Assembly: GCA_947176355.1 (NCBI GenBank)
Contig: CAMWQY010000031.1
Span: 1-14,275 of the forward strand
Direction: 5' to 3'
Source of the DNA: an uncultured Porphyromonadaceae bacterium
GTDB taxonomy: Bacteria > Bacteroidota > Bacteroidia > Bacteroidales > Muribaculaceae
DNA: 14,275 nt
The notes below the pieces were generated by a model. That model ran no database searches. It was given only the letters and a program-made list of their open reading frames with translations, and was not told the DNA's origin. Shown piece after piece: positions 1 through 6,829 of this stretch (the first letter of the stretch is position 1; each line of letters begins with the position of its first letter). Both the position numbers and the translations under genes were made by a program.

Positions 1-414
1 AGGAATAAAGAAAGGATTGTATTTCGGACCATTTTCCTTATTCATGGCATAGTAGCCGGCTTCCTCCTCAAATGTATGAAGGCCACCGATACCGGCAGCG
101 AAAATAACTCCGATACGGTTTTTGTCAAGGTTTTCGTCTTCGAGACCCGCATCCTTAATCGCTTCATCAGCAGCTGTGAGAGCATACATGGCATACCTGT
201 CAAGCTGACGAGCTTTCTTACGGTCGAAATGATCTGCGGGTTCGAAATCCTTCACTTCGCAAGCAAACTGAGTCTTGAAGAGGGATGCGTCAAAATGTGT
301 GATAGGGCCAGCTCCGCTGACTCCTTTCTTGGCGTTTTCCCAAGCGGTCGCAACGTCGTTGCCGATGGGAGTGAGGGCTCCGAGGCCCGTAATTACAACT
401 CTTTTTAATTCCAT
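1..414 (-). CDS. fabF: 3-oxoacyl-ACP synthase II (FabF/KAS II), N-terminal part
   Basis: Condensing enzyme that elongates acyl-ACP with malonyl-ACP in type II fatty-acid synthesis in the cytoplasm. The gene runs off the left edge, so only the first 138 codons are present. The protein opens MELKRVVITGLGALTPIGND, the characteristic start of KAS II, followed by a DRKKARKLDRYAMYAL stretch and an IGVIFAAGIGGLHTFEEEA stretch typical of the family. The active-site Cys and two His lie in the missing part and cannot be checked. I chose the ATG at 414 because the family signature begins right after it; a GTG nine bases upstream in frame is possible but less likely. It lies 91 bases downstream of acpP on the same strand, the common acpP-fabF arrangement, and a large hairpin sits between them. 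Identity is known from the family pattern; co-transcription with acpP is inferred. Confidence 0.96.
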   Translation of the reverse strand, partial: MELKRVVITGLGALTPIGNDVATAWENAKKGVSGAGPITHFDASLFKTQFACEVKDFEPADHFDRKKARQLDRYAMYALTAADEAIKDAGLEDENLDKNRIGVIFAAGIGGLHTFEEEAGYYAMNKENGPKYNPFFIP

Positions 415-433
415 ATTCTTCACAAGATACAGC

Positions 434-484
434 CTCAAGATCCGGTTTCCTCCTCACAGGAGGGGGAAACCATTTTATCTTGAG
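434..484. repeat. Large imperfect hairpin between acpP and fabF
   Basis: An inverted repeat fills much of the acpP-fabF gap. The outer arms are CTCAAGAT (434-441) and ATCTTGAG (477-484), an exact 8-bp match. The inner arms (444-455 and 460-471) form a 12-bp stem with one imperfect pair (G.T read on the plus strand, C.A in the minus-strand mRNA) around a 4-base loop. No U-rich tract follows it in the minus-strand transcript, so it does not look like a simple intrinsic terminator. Inference: an mRNA processing, stabilising or attenuating structure that could set the ACP to FabF ratio. Confidence 0.75.
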
Positions 485-505
485 AGAAATGTGGGGTTGT
501 CGTGA

Positions 506-739
506 TTAAACGTGAGCTTCGATGTAATCGATAGCGTCACCTACAGTAGAGATCTTCTCAGCGTCCTCGTCAGGAATTGTGATTCCAAACACTTTTTCAA
601 ACTCCATGATGAGTTCTACAGTGTCGAGAGAATCAGCACCGAGGTCTGTGCTGAAGCCTGCTTCGCGTGTTACTTCGTTTTCGTCTACTGTGAGTTTCTC
701 GACGATGATAGCCTTTACTCTGTTTTCGATATCAGACAT
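506..739 (-). CDS. acpP: Acyl carrier protein
   Basis: Carrier of growing acyl chains in fatty-acid synthesis; it holds the chain as a thioester on a 4'-phosphopantetheine arm. The 77-residue length is normal for the family. The attachment site is Ser37 in the motif [11 protein letters not shown], and the acidic helix II ([21 protein letters not shown]) that docks partner enzymes is intact. The ATG at 739 gives the standard [16 protein letters not shown] start. It is probably the first gene of a unit continuing into fabF, with a Bacteroidetes-type promoter about 50 bases upstream. Nothing is unusual in the coding sequence. Confidence 0.98.
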   Translation of the reverse strand: MSDIENRVKAIIVEKLTVDENEVTREAGFSTDLGADSLDTVELIMEFEKVFGITIPDEDAEKISTVGDAIDYIEAHV

Positions 740-791
740 AATCTTGATAGTTTTGAGTTAGAAAAATTATATAGTTGTCGTTTTGAGAGTG

Positions 792-823
792 CAAAACTAA
801 TTAAAAAAATTCATATAGCGAAA
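792..823 (-). promoter_or_regulatory. Bacteroidetes-type promoter of acpP
   Basis: On the minus strand the -7 element TAGTTTTG (792-799) matches TAnnTTTG exactly. Twenty bases upstream is TTTC (820-823), one base off the -33 TTTG. It would give a leader of about 45 bases before the acpP ATG. The surrounding 740-935 stretch is very AT-rich and shows no other gene. The consensus is established for Bacteroides; use at this site is inferred. Confidence 0.6.
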
Positions 824-938
824 TTTTTTGCACAAATTTTTGATGTTTGTGCATAACATTTGGCGTTTTTTGTCCGAATTTCCTATTTTTTACCCTAATT
901 CTCATCAAAAATTTCATTTTTTCTTAATCATATCCCAG

Positions 939-975
939 AAAAAAGCCCTTAAGGACTTTCTCGTCTTTAAGGGCT
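939..975 (-). terminator. Intrinsic terminator of the deoC-korAB operon
   Basis: Read on the minus strand, the arms AGCCCTTAA and TTAAGGGCT (967-975 and 944-952) pair perfectly. A further GAC/GTC pairing inside closes a GAGAAA loop, and a run of U follows (939-944). It starts about 25 bases after the korB stop codon, the right place to end the operon before acpP. Confidence 0.85.
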
Positions 976-999
976 CTAAGATTTTAAGGGATTTAGGGC

Positions 1000-2043
1000 T
1001 TACTCCACTATCCAAGTGTCTGTAGTCTTGAGCACCATGTCGCGGAGCGAAGTGAAGTTCTTCTTCCCTTTCACTTCCTCAACTTGTGCCGCCACTTCAG
1101 CCTCGTAGGTCGGAGCCGCGTAATCACGAATCACTCCGAGCGCGAGTGGAAGGTCGTGTCCATCCATCATGGCAAGCTGCTGCTGGAGGAAGTTGCTTTC
1201 GCAGTGTGCATCATGCACGAGAACGTCGTCGATAGTATAACCGTCCTCCCCTATTGTCACTGCCTTCACATTGAAACCATCCTGCACAAGACCTTTCTCA
1301 TGATTCTTGCCGAAAAGCATTTTCTCGCCGTGGCGGAGATAGATGGTATGGTCGTCGCGCACTTCTTTGTCTACGATGTTGGCGTGAATGCCATTGTTAA
1401 AGATGACACAGTTCTGAAGGATCTCCACTACAGAAGCTCCTTTATGGCGGGCAGCCGCTTCCATGACATCGACACTGATATCAAGACCTACGTCGAATGA
1501 ACGAGCAAAGAAATTGCCACGGGCACCGAAACAGAGTTCTGCCGGTATAAATGGATCTTCAGTGGTGCCGTATGGGCTTGACTTGGAGATTGTGCCACGC
1601 TCAGATGTAGGGCTATACTGTCCTTTAGTCAGACCATAGATCTTGTTATTGAGGAGTAGCATATTGATATCCACGTTGCGGCGAACGGCATGAATGAAGT
1701 GGTTGCCACCTATAGCCAAGCCATCACCATCTCCGGATATCTGCCATACTGTCAGTTCGGGTCGGGAAGTCTTCACTCCTGTTGCGATTGCGGCGGCACG
1801 CCCATGGATAGTGTGCATGCCATACGTATTCATATAATAAGGAAGACGCGAAGAGCAGCCAATACCGCTGACTACAACCGTATCTTTAGGAGCTACTCCT
1901 ACACGTGCCATAGCCTTGTGAAGAGTGTTGAGAATAGCATGGTCTCCGCATCCGGGACACCAGCGTACACTTGCTCCATTTTTATAGTCACCTGGAGCGA
2001 ATATGCAATTATTATTTTCCATTGTCACCGGATTATTTTTCAT
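1000..2043 (-). CDS. korB: 2-oxoacid:ferredoxin oxidoreductase, beta subunit (probably 2-oxoglutarate)
   Basis: Thiamine-diphosphate and Fe-S subunit of a 2-oxoacid:ferredoxin oxidoreductase, which interconverts a 2-oxoacid plus CoA and acyl-CoA plus CO2 with ferredoxin as electron partner. It is cytoplasmic. Cys29 and Cys32 (WCPGCGDH), Cys63 (GIGCSS) and Cys212 (QNCVIFNNG) match the spacing of the four ligands of the single [4Fe-4S] cluster in two-subunit enzymes. The TPP/Mg site is visible as GDGDGLAIGGNH (104-115) and NNKIYGLTKGQ (132-142). The 347-residue length is normal. The start at 2043 overlaps the korA stop by 11 bases, which suggests translational coupling; a second ATG at residue 8 is an alternative. 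Choice of 2-oxoglutarate over pyruvate or branched-chain acids rests on resemblance to Bacteroidetes KorAB and is inferred. Confidence 0.93.
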   Translation of the reverse strand: MKNNPVTMENNNCIFAPGDYKNGASVRWCPGCGDHAILNTLHKAMARVGVAPKDTVVVSGIGCSSRLPYYMNTYGMHTIHGRAAAIATGVKTSRPELTVWQISGDGDGLAIGGNHFIHAVRRNVDINMLLLNNKIYGLTKGQYSPTSERGTISKSSPYGTTEDPFIPAELCFGARGNFFARSFDVGLDISVDVMEAAARHKGASVVEILQNCVIFNNGIHANIVDKEVRDDHTIYLRHGEKMLFGKNHEKGLVQDGFNVKAVTIGEDGYTIDDVLVHDAHCESNFLQQQLAMMDGHDLPLALGVIRDYAAPTYEAEVAAQVEEVKGKKNFTSLRDMVLKTTDTWIVE

Positions 2044-3886
2044 TAATATGCTTAATTGTAGCCTCTACGATCTCTGACACCATGAATGGCTGGCCTTCGA
2101 TCTTATTGATTCTCTTTATATCAACTCCGGGGAGTTTCTGCTGCAGATAGTCGGCAAACATACCGGTATTGAGTTCCGCCACGATGACATTCTTATATTT
2201 CTTTATTTCATCAAGTGCGTTTGCAGGAAGCGGATTAATATATCTGAACTGAGCGAGCGCCACAGGATGACCATCCTTATTAAGCTGCTCGCAAGCTGTC
2301 AGCATGTGGCCGTAAGTGCCGCCCCAACCTACAAGAAGAGTATCGGCTGACTGGTCGCCTTGAATCTCAAGCAATGGGATATCGTTGGCAATATTTGCCA
2401 CCTTCTGACGGCGGGTCCACACCATCTTCTCATGATTAGCACCATCTGTAGAGATGACACTTGTCTTGGCATCCTTCTCCAAGCCACCTACACGGTGCAT
2501 CGCACCTTCTGTGCCGGGCATAGCCCAATATCTGGCAAGTGTATCAGCATTCCTCATATAGGGAGTCCAACCTGCTTCTACCATCTCTTTGCTGACATGG
2601 GGCACTTTAATGGCTGGATAATCTTCCTCTTCCGGAACTCTCCATGCACTCGATCCGTTGGCTATGAAGGCATCCGTAAGAAGGATGACGGGAGTCATGT
2701 GCTCAAGAGCGATTCGGGCAGCCTCGAATGCCATAGTGAAGCAATCGGTAGGACTTGCTGCAGCCACCACGCAAAGAGGAGACTCTCCATTGCGTCCATA
2801 AAGAGCCTGCATCAGATCGGTCTGCTCTGTCTTTGTGGGAAGACCTGTGGATGGACCGCCACGCTGCACGTCAATGACTACAAGCGGAAGTTCTGCCATG
2901 ACAGCAAGACCGATACCTTCGCTCTTAAGTGCCAACCCGGGGCCTGAAGTGGAAGTGACAGCAAGATTTCCTGCGTATGATGCCCCGATAGCTGAGCATA
3001 CACCGGCAATTTCATCTTCCATCTGACAAGCTTTGACACCGAGATCTTTTCGCTTTGCAAGCTCATGGAGTATGTCGGTAGCGGGAGTGATAGGATAGCT
3101 GCCGAGGAATAGCGGAAGACCGCTCTTTTCAGATGCCATTATCAAGCCCCAAGCGGTAGCCGTATTGCCATTTACATCAGTATAGACACCGGGCTTCACA
3201 GTTTCAGTCTCAATGCGATAAGTAGGCATTGAGGCGTGAGTATTGTGTCCGTAGTCCCAACCTGCCTGCACGACCTTGGCATTTGCTTCATATACCGACG
3301 GTTTCTTAGCAAACTTAGCTTTGAGTTTATGAAGCACTCCTTCCACAGGGCGATCGAAAAGCCAGCAGACTATGCCGAGAGCCAGCATATTCTTGCACTT
3401 CATCATAGCTTTCTGATCCATTCCGGAGTCAGCAAGTGCCTCCTTCAGGATTGTTGTCATCGGCACGAGCATGATGTGCTCCGGGTCGATGCCAAGCTCA
3501 GCGACCGGATCATCCGTAGCATATTCGGCTTTTTTGAGATCAGCAGGGCGGAAAGTATCACTGTCGCAAATTATAATTCCTCCTTTCTTAAGATATCGAA
3601 GATTGGTCTTCAATGCCGCCGGATTCATAGCGACAAGCACGTCTGCTTCATCACCGGGCGTATGGACACCCTTACCGATATGCACTTGGAAACCACTCAC
3701 TCCGCTAAGCGATCCTTGCGGAGCACGTATTTCTGCCGGATAGTCAGGGAAGGTGGAGATAGTGTTTCCTTCGCCTGCACTCACATTGGAGAAAATATTA
3801 CCGGCAAGCTGCATACCATCGCCGGAGTCTCCTGAAAATCTTACCACCACGCTATCTTTCGTGATGACATCTGTGTTTGGCAACAT
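2033..3886 (-). CDS. korA: 2-oxoacid:ferredoxin oxidoreductase, fused gamma-alpha subunit
   Basis: Partner of KorB. At 617 residues it is the fused form in which a gamma domain precedes the alpha (pyrimidine-binding) domain. The gamma domain (about residues 10-210) shows VVRFSGDSGDGMQLAGN and the RAPQGSLSGVSGFQVHIG stretch. The alpha domain begins near 220 and carries the YPITP loop (264-268, in GSYPITPATDILHEL) that contacts substrate and CoA, then QMEDEIA, TSTSGPGLALKSEG and the QRGGPSTGLPTKTEQTDL segment typical of the family. It has no ferredoxin domain, so electrons should leave through a separate ferredoxin. It lies 33 bases after deoC and overlaps korB by 11 bases, consistent with one transcript. 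The ATG at 3886 is the only sensible start. Confidence 0.93.
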   Translation of the reverse strand: MLPNTDVITKDSVVVRFSGDSGDGMQLAGNIFSNVSAGEGNTISTFPDYPAEIRAPQGSLSGVSGFQVHIGKGVHTPGDEADVLVAMNPAALKTNLRYLKKGGIIICDSDTFRPADLKKAEYATDDPVAELGIDPEHIMLVPMTTILKEALADSGMDQKAMMKCKNMLALGIVCWLFDRPVEGVLHKLKAKFAKKPSVYEANAKVVQAGWDYGHNTHASMPTYRIETETVKPGVYTDVNGNTATAWGLIMASEKSGLPLFLGSYPITPATDILHELAKRKDLGVKACQMEDEIAGVCSAIGASYAGNLAVTSTSGPGLALKSEGIGLAVMAELPLVVIDVQRGGPSTGLPTKTEQTDLMQALYGRNGESPLCVVAAASPTDCFTMAFEAARIALEHMTPVILLTDAFIANGSSAWRVPEEEDYPAIKVPHVSKEMVEAGWTPYMRNADTLARYWAMPGTEGAMHRVGGLEKDAKTSVISTDGANHEKMVWTRRQKVANIANDIPLLEIQGDQSADTLLVGWGGTYGHMLTACEQLNKDGHPVALAQFRYINPLPANALDEIKKYKNVIVAELNTGMFADYLQQKLPGVDIKRINKIEGQPFMVSEIVEATIKHINEK

Positions 3887-3919
3887 ATATATTAAGTTTA
3901 ATAGACATTCAATTTATGC

Positions 3920-4798
3920 TCAGAAATATTTGATTTCAGAGCCTTCGAGCGATGACAGCACTGCATTGGCAAGCGAACTTGCCCCGATGCGGAAGAGGTC
4001 GTGGCATAGCCATTCGTCGCCAAGCACCTCTTTGACTATGGCATAGTATTTCAGTGCTTCTTCAGTGGTACGTATTCCACCGGAACACTTGAAACCTACT
4101 TTACGGCCGGTAGCCTGATAATATTCCTTTATGCACTGGCACATTACCCATGCGGCTTCAAGGCTTGCCCCGGGATATATCTTGCCGGTAGAAGTCTTTA
4201 GGAAGTCTGCTTCGCTATAAAGAGAAAGTAAGGAAGCTCTTCGGATATCTTCAGCAGTCTTTAGGAGTCCGCTCTCGAGAATCACTTTGAGTTTTGCGCC
4301 GCGGGCTGCATGCTTCATCTCAATGATTTCATCGCAAAGACCTTCATAGTCACCGTCTTTGTACATACCGACAGGGAAAACGATGTCAACTTCATCTGCA
4401 CCCCCGAGTACAGCCATTGCCACGTCTGCCACCTTCACTTCGATGAAGGTCTGGGCGCTTGGGAAACATCCGGCTACCACAGCAACGTCAACACCCGGGA
4501 CATCAAGCGTGTTGCGGACCACCTCAGCAAAGTTAGAATACACGCATATTGCTGCTACATTCTTATATTGAGGATAGTCGCTATCAAAATTATTTACTTT
4601 TTCAGTAAAAGCCACGACACTCTTCACACTGTCTTCTGTAGCGAGTGTAGTGAGATCGATGGAATTCAGAAGGAATTCGTAGACTTCCTTTGAGGCGTAT
4701 TTGTCTGCCTCTTCCACTATCTTATTAACTTCAGCCTTTACGACTTCATCATCGCCTGTCACCTTTGACGACGCGATCACTTCTTGATATTTGTCCAT
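3920..4798 (-). CDS. deoC: Deoxyribose-phosphate aldolase (class I)
   Basis: Cleaves 2-deoxyribose 5-phosphate to acetaldehyde and glyceraldehyde 3-phosphate during deoxynucleoside breakdown; cytoplasmic TIM-barrel enzyme. Counting from the ATG at 4798 (292 residues), the Schiff-base Lys is Lys201 in DFLKTSTGK, the second active-site Lys is Lys237 in VGFKCSGGIR, and the conserved Asp is Asp138 in GADEVDIVFPVG. AICVYSNF near residue 83 matches the family's early strand. It is longer than the roughly 220-260 residues of many DeoC proteins because of an N-terminal helical extension of about 35 residues. The frame could also open at TTG 4804, but ATG 4798 is the better start. It heads the operon with korA and korB. 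A metabolic reason for pairing with KorAB is not obvious. Confidence 0.95.
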   Translation of the reverse strand: MDKYQEVIASSKVTGDDEVVKAEVNKIVEEADKYASKEVYEFLLNSIDLTTLATEDSVKSVVAFTEKVNNFDSDYPQYKNVAAICVYSNFAEVVRNTLDVPGVDVAVVAGCFPSAQTFIEVKVADVAMAVLGGADEVDIVFPVGMYKDGDYEGLCDEIIEMKHAARGAKLKVILESGLLKTAEDIRRASLLSLYSEADFLKTSTGKIYPGASLEAAWVMCQCIKEYYQATGRKVGFKCSGGIRTTEEALKYYAIVKEVLGDEWLCHDLFRIGASSLANAVLSSLEGSEIKYF

Positions 4799-4840
4799 GT
4801 TCAAAATAATTCATAATGCACAAGGCATAATTCTTAATTA

Positions 4841-4881
4841 TATATGGTATATGGTCTAAAATGAGGATTTTGGTCATTAGA
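4841..4881 (-). promoter_or_regulatory. Leader of the deoC operon with a possible hairpin
   Basis: Between the promoter and the deoC ATG lies a leader of about 90 bases. Close to the predicted transcript start, TCTAATGA (4874-4881) can pair with TCATTTTAGA (4855-4864) across a 9-base loop, with a 2-base bulge. Next to it is a tandem 7-base repeat, TATATGG twice (4841-4854, plus-strand reading). The structure is visible; a regulatory role is only a guess. Confidence 0.3.
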
Positions 4882-4896
4882 GAGCCATATTTGATG

Positions 4897-4928
4897 CAAA
4901 AATAGAGAAAAATATGGAGTGGTGCAAA
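4897..4928 (-). promoter_or_regulatory. Bacteroidetes-type promoter of deoC-korA-korB
   Basis: On the minus strand the -33 element TTTG (4925-4928) is followed by exactly 20 bases and the -7 element TATTTTTG (4897-4904), a full match to TTTG-N19/20-TAnnTTTG. Transcription would begin near 4889. It stands almost back to back with the weaker candidate for rubredoxin at 4933. Confidence 0.8.
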
Positions 4929-4932
4929 TTTT

Positions 4933-4964
4933 TTTGTCCGAAACATTAAACCAAATATACATTG
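4933..4964 (+). promoter_or_regulatory. Possible promoter of the rubredoxin gene
   Basis: TTTG (4933-4936) is followed by 19 bases and TATACATTG (4956-4964), which resembles TAnnTTTG but needs one extra base. It would give a leader of about 50 bases before the rubredoxin ATG. The match is imperfect, so this is a candidate only. Confidence 0.35.
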
Positions 4965-5018
4965 AGTGGGTTTTAATAGATGAAAACTGATTTAGAAACC
5001 CTTTAAATTTATCTGACT

Positions 5019-5186
5019 ATGAAAAAATACAGATGTGAAGTATGCGATTGGATTTATGATCCGGCAGTAGGAGATCCCGACGGTGGCATAGCCCCCGGGA
5101 CTGCTTTTGAAGATATCCCCAATGACTGGGTATGCCCGGTATGCGGTGTAGGCAAGGATGACTTCGTAGAAGAACCCGAACTATAA
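5019..5186 (+). CDS. Rubredoxin
   Basis: Small one-iron electron carrier, 55 residues. Two CxxC pairs hold the iron: Cys6-Glu-Val-Cys9 and Cys39-Pro-Val-Cys42. The family pattern is complete: [12 protein letters not shown] at the start, [26 protein letters not shown] in the middle and an acidic tail. The gene is short but unmistakable, starting at ATG 5019 and ending in TAA at 5186. It is monocistronic, with a strong terminator 25 bases after its stop, and is divergent from the deoC-kor operon. Rubredoxins in anaerobes pass electrons to peroxide- and oxygen-reducing enzymes such as rubrerythrin; the partner is not in this window. Confidence 0.96.
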   Translation: MKKYRCEVCDWIYDPAVGDPDGGIAPGTAFEDIPNDWVCPVCGVGKDDFVEEPEL

Positions 5187-5210
5187 GATTCAATCGAAAA
5201 AATAAGGCAG

Positions 5211-5246
5211 AGAGCCATTGCAAGCATTGCAGTGGCTCTTTCTTTT
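5211..5246 (+). terminator. Intrinsic terminator of the rubredoxin gene
   Basis: A 13-bp stem (5211-5223 with 5227-5239, one T.G pair), whose outer arms are AGAGCCA and TGGCTCT, closes on a 3-base loop and runs into TTCTTTT. Its T tract shares bases with the -33 box of the next gene's promoter, so the rubredoxin transcript ends just where the glycosyltransferase unit begins. Confidence 0.9.
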
Positions 5247-5275
5247 GGCATTTACAAGAGAAATCATTAACTTTG
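5244..5275 (+). promoter_or_regulatory. Bacteroidetes-type promoter of the glycosyltransferase operon
   Basis: TTTG (5244-5247), 20 bases, then TAACTTTG (5268-5275): an exact consensus match. Transcription would begin near 5282, giving a very short leader of about 16 bases before the ATG at 5298. Confidence 0.8.
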
Positions 5276-5297
5276 CATCATCGAATCTTTTCAAGTC

Positions 5298-6242
5298 ATG
5301 GAAATCATATCTGTAATCGTCCCCGTCTATAATGCAGAAAAGTGGCTGCGAGATGCTCTCTCTTCGCTGCAGACTCAGACATATTCAGACTTCGAGGCAA
5401 TACTTGTGGATGATGGATCATCTGATAGCTCCCATTCAATATGTCTTGAATACTGCGCACGCGATCCAAGATTCAGACTCATTAGCCAGGCGAATTCAGG
5501 GCTGTCAGCCGCCAGGAATGCCGGAATCAACATGGCATGCGGTGACTGGATATCATTCCTTGATGCCGATGATGTGTTGCCTCCGGATGCTCTTTCCTTA
5601 ATGTTAGAGCATGCTGAGAGGAGCGGAGCCGGGATTGTCACCGGGAATTATGTCAGGGAAGTGCCGACGAAAATGCCTGAAGGAAAGGGGAAAGCTTCGA
5701 CGGTATCCTCCGATAAAGCAATACTCATAGGACTCTATCAGAAGAAAATCCTCAACAGTGCCTGTGGGAAACTTTTTCGTTCGTCTATATTCAATGGTGC
5801 GCGTCCGCTTCGGTTCAGACATTGCTGGTATGAAGACCTCGACCTTTTCTATCAGGCGTTCGAACGCGCAGAAAAGGTATGCATACTTGACCGCACTGTA
5901 TATTTTTACCGCGACAATCCTGCAAGCTTCATCAACACATGGAGTGATTCACGCTTTGACGTGCTTGATGTCACCGACAGGATTGTAGAGCACATGCAAC
6001 GCCGTTCGCCTGAACTATACAAAGCTGCTCTCGATCGACGTTTCAGCGCACATTTCAATATCCTTGTCGAAATGCTCCGTAATGGTGTCGACAATCCCGA
6101 GCAACAGGAGCGTTGCCTGAAGATCATAAAAGAACAGCGTTTTAATGAATTGATTGACAGCAACGTAAGATTAAAAAACAAACTCGGTGCACTCACCTCT
6201 TATTTGGGCATACCGGCAATACGACTATTATGCAAGTCCTGA
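5298..6242 (+). CDS. Family 2 glycosyltransferase
   Basis: Inverting GT-A glycosyltransferase that moves a sugar from a nucleotide-sugar to an acceptor, most likely at the cytoplasmic face during surface glycan assembly. The GT2 domain occupies residues 1 to about 230: ISVIVPVYNAEKWLRDAL at the start, nucleotide-binding VDDGSSD (37-43), QANSGLSAARNAGI (64-77), the DXD metal motif in FLDADD (87-92) and a WYEDLDLF segment (177-184) with the likely catalytic acidic pair Glu179-Asp180. No membrane segment is evident. Donor and acceptor cannot be read from the sequence. It is first in a three-gene unit; the next gene starts inside its last codons (13-base overlap). Confidence 0.93.
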   Translation: MEIISVIVPVYNAEKWLRDALSSLQTQTYSDFEAILVDDGSSDSSHSICLEYCARDPRFRLISQANSGLSAARNAGINMACGDWISFLDADDVLPPDALSLMLEHAERSGAGIVTGNYVREVPTKMPEGKGKASTVSSDKAILIGLYQKKILNSACGKLFRSSIFNGARPLRFRHCWYEDLDLFYQAFERAEKVCILDRTVYFYRDNPASFINTWSDSRFDVLDVTDRIVEHMQRRSPELYKAALDRRFSAHFNILVEMLRNGVDNPEQQERCLKIIKEQRFNELIDSNVRLKNKLGALTSYLGIPAIRLLCKS

Positions 6243-6829
6243 CCTTAGATCCAAACGCATTCGACCGGCATGCAAAGCAACTATCACTGATGGTAACAGA
6301 AGGGAGTGCTATGAAATTTGATGCCGTTGTGGCTGTCAGACGTGGCGGTTCATTCGTATGCGATGCTTTTTGTCGGCACTTTCCACAAGACCGGTATGGA
6401 GAAAGATTCGACGTAACGCTCCAAAGGCCAAGCACAAAGCATAAGAACGCAACCATGAGCTCGATTTTGAAAGGGCTTCCTATATCTTTGCTTAATCTGC
6501 TGAGGATAACAGAATCCATCTTCTTGTCTTTTAGAAGAAAGATAAAAGGAAGAGGACTTGCTCCCGAAATATTGCTACCGGATGGTTTAGTCTCTATTCT
6601 TCAAAGATCTGCCACTCCCCACATATTAGTGATTGATGATGCAATAGACAGTGGCGATACCCTATTTGCAATTGTAGCGGCACTAAAAGGAATAAACCCC
6701 AATGCCGAGATCCGGATTGCAGTGATGACTGAGACCACCTCACATCCTCGTATCCACGCAGACTATTCTTTATACAGAAACAAAACCTTAATTAGATTTC
6801 CATGGTCGAACGATTACAAGAGCCATTGA
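6230..6829 (+). CDS. Phosphoribosyltransferase-like protein
   Basis: Type I phosphoribosyltransferase fold, 199 residues. The PRPP-binding loop is clear as ILVIDDAIDSGDTLF (132-146), with Asp136-Asp137 and the Asp140-Ser-Gly-Asp-Thr144 phosphate loop. An upstream VAVRRGGSFVCDAF segment (34-47) fits the pyrophosphate-binding loop. The middle (about 65-125) matches none of the purine or pyrimidine salvage enzymes I recognise, so the acceptor is unknown. The start codon lies inside the glycosyltransferase gene and its end overlaps the HAD gene by 28 bases, pointing to coupled translation. The setting between a glycosyltransferase and a phosphatase suggests a role in glycan modification rather than base salvage; this is inference. 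It could also be a ComF-like or regulatory member of the fold. Confidence 0.8.
   Translation: MQVLTLDPNAFDRHAKQLSLMVTEGSAMKFDAVVAVRRGGSFVCDAFCRHFPQDRYGERFDVTLQRPSTKHKNATMSSILKGLPISLLNLLRITESIFLSFRRKIKGRGLAPEILLPDGLVSILQRSATPHILVIDDAIDSGDTLFAIVAALKGINPNAEIRIAVMTETTSHPRIHADYSLYRNKTLIRFPWSNDYKSH

Noticed and set aside
434..484. Hairpin as an intrinsic terminator after acpP
   Set aside because: No run of U follows the stem in the minus-strand RNA, and fabF begins about 20 bases later.
512..856. Plus-strand open frame across acpP and its promoter
   Set aside because: It is the complement of acpP followed by AT-rich noncoding sequence.
2360..2947. 195-codon open frame antisense to korA
   Set aside because: It lies wholly opposite a strongly conserved gene, shows no domain or start signal, and reads as a low-complexity Cys/His-rich shadow.
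3236..3835. 199-codon open frame antisense to korA
   Set aside because: Same situation: opposite the conserved gamma domain, with no recognisable motif.
4799..4804. TTG start six bases upstream for deoC
   Set aside because: An ATG follows two codons later, and nothing before it favours the rarer start.
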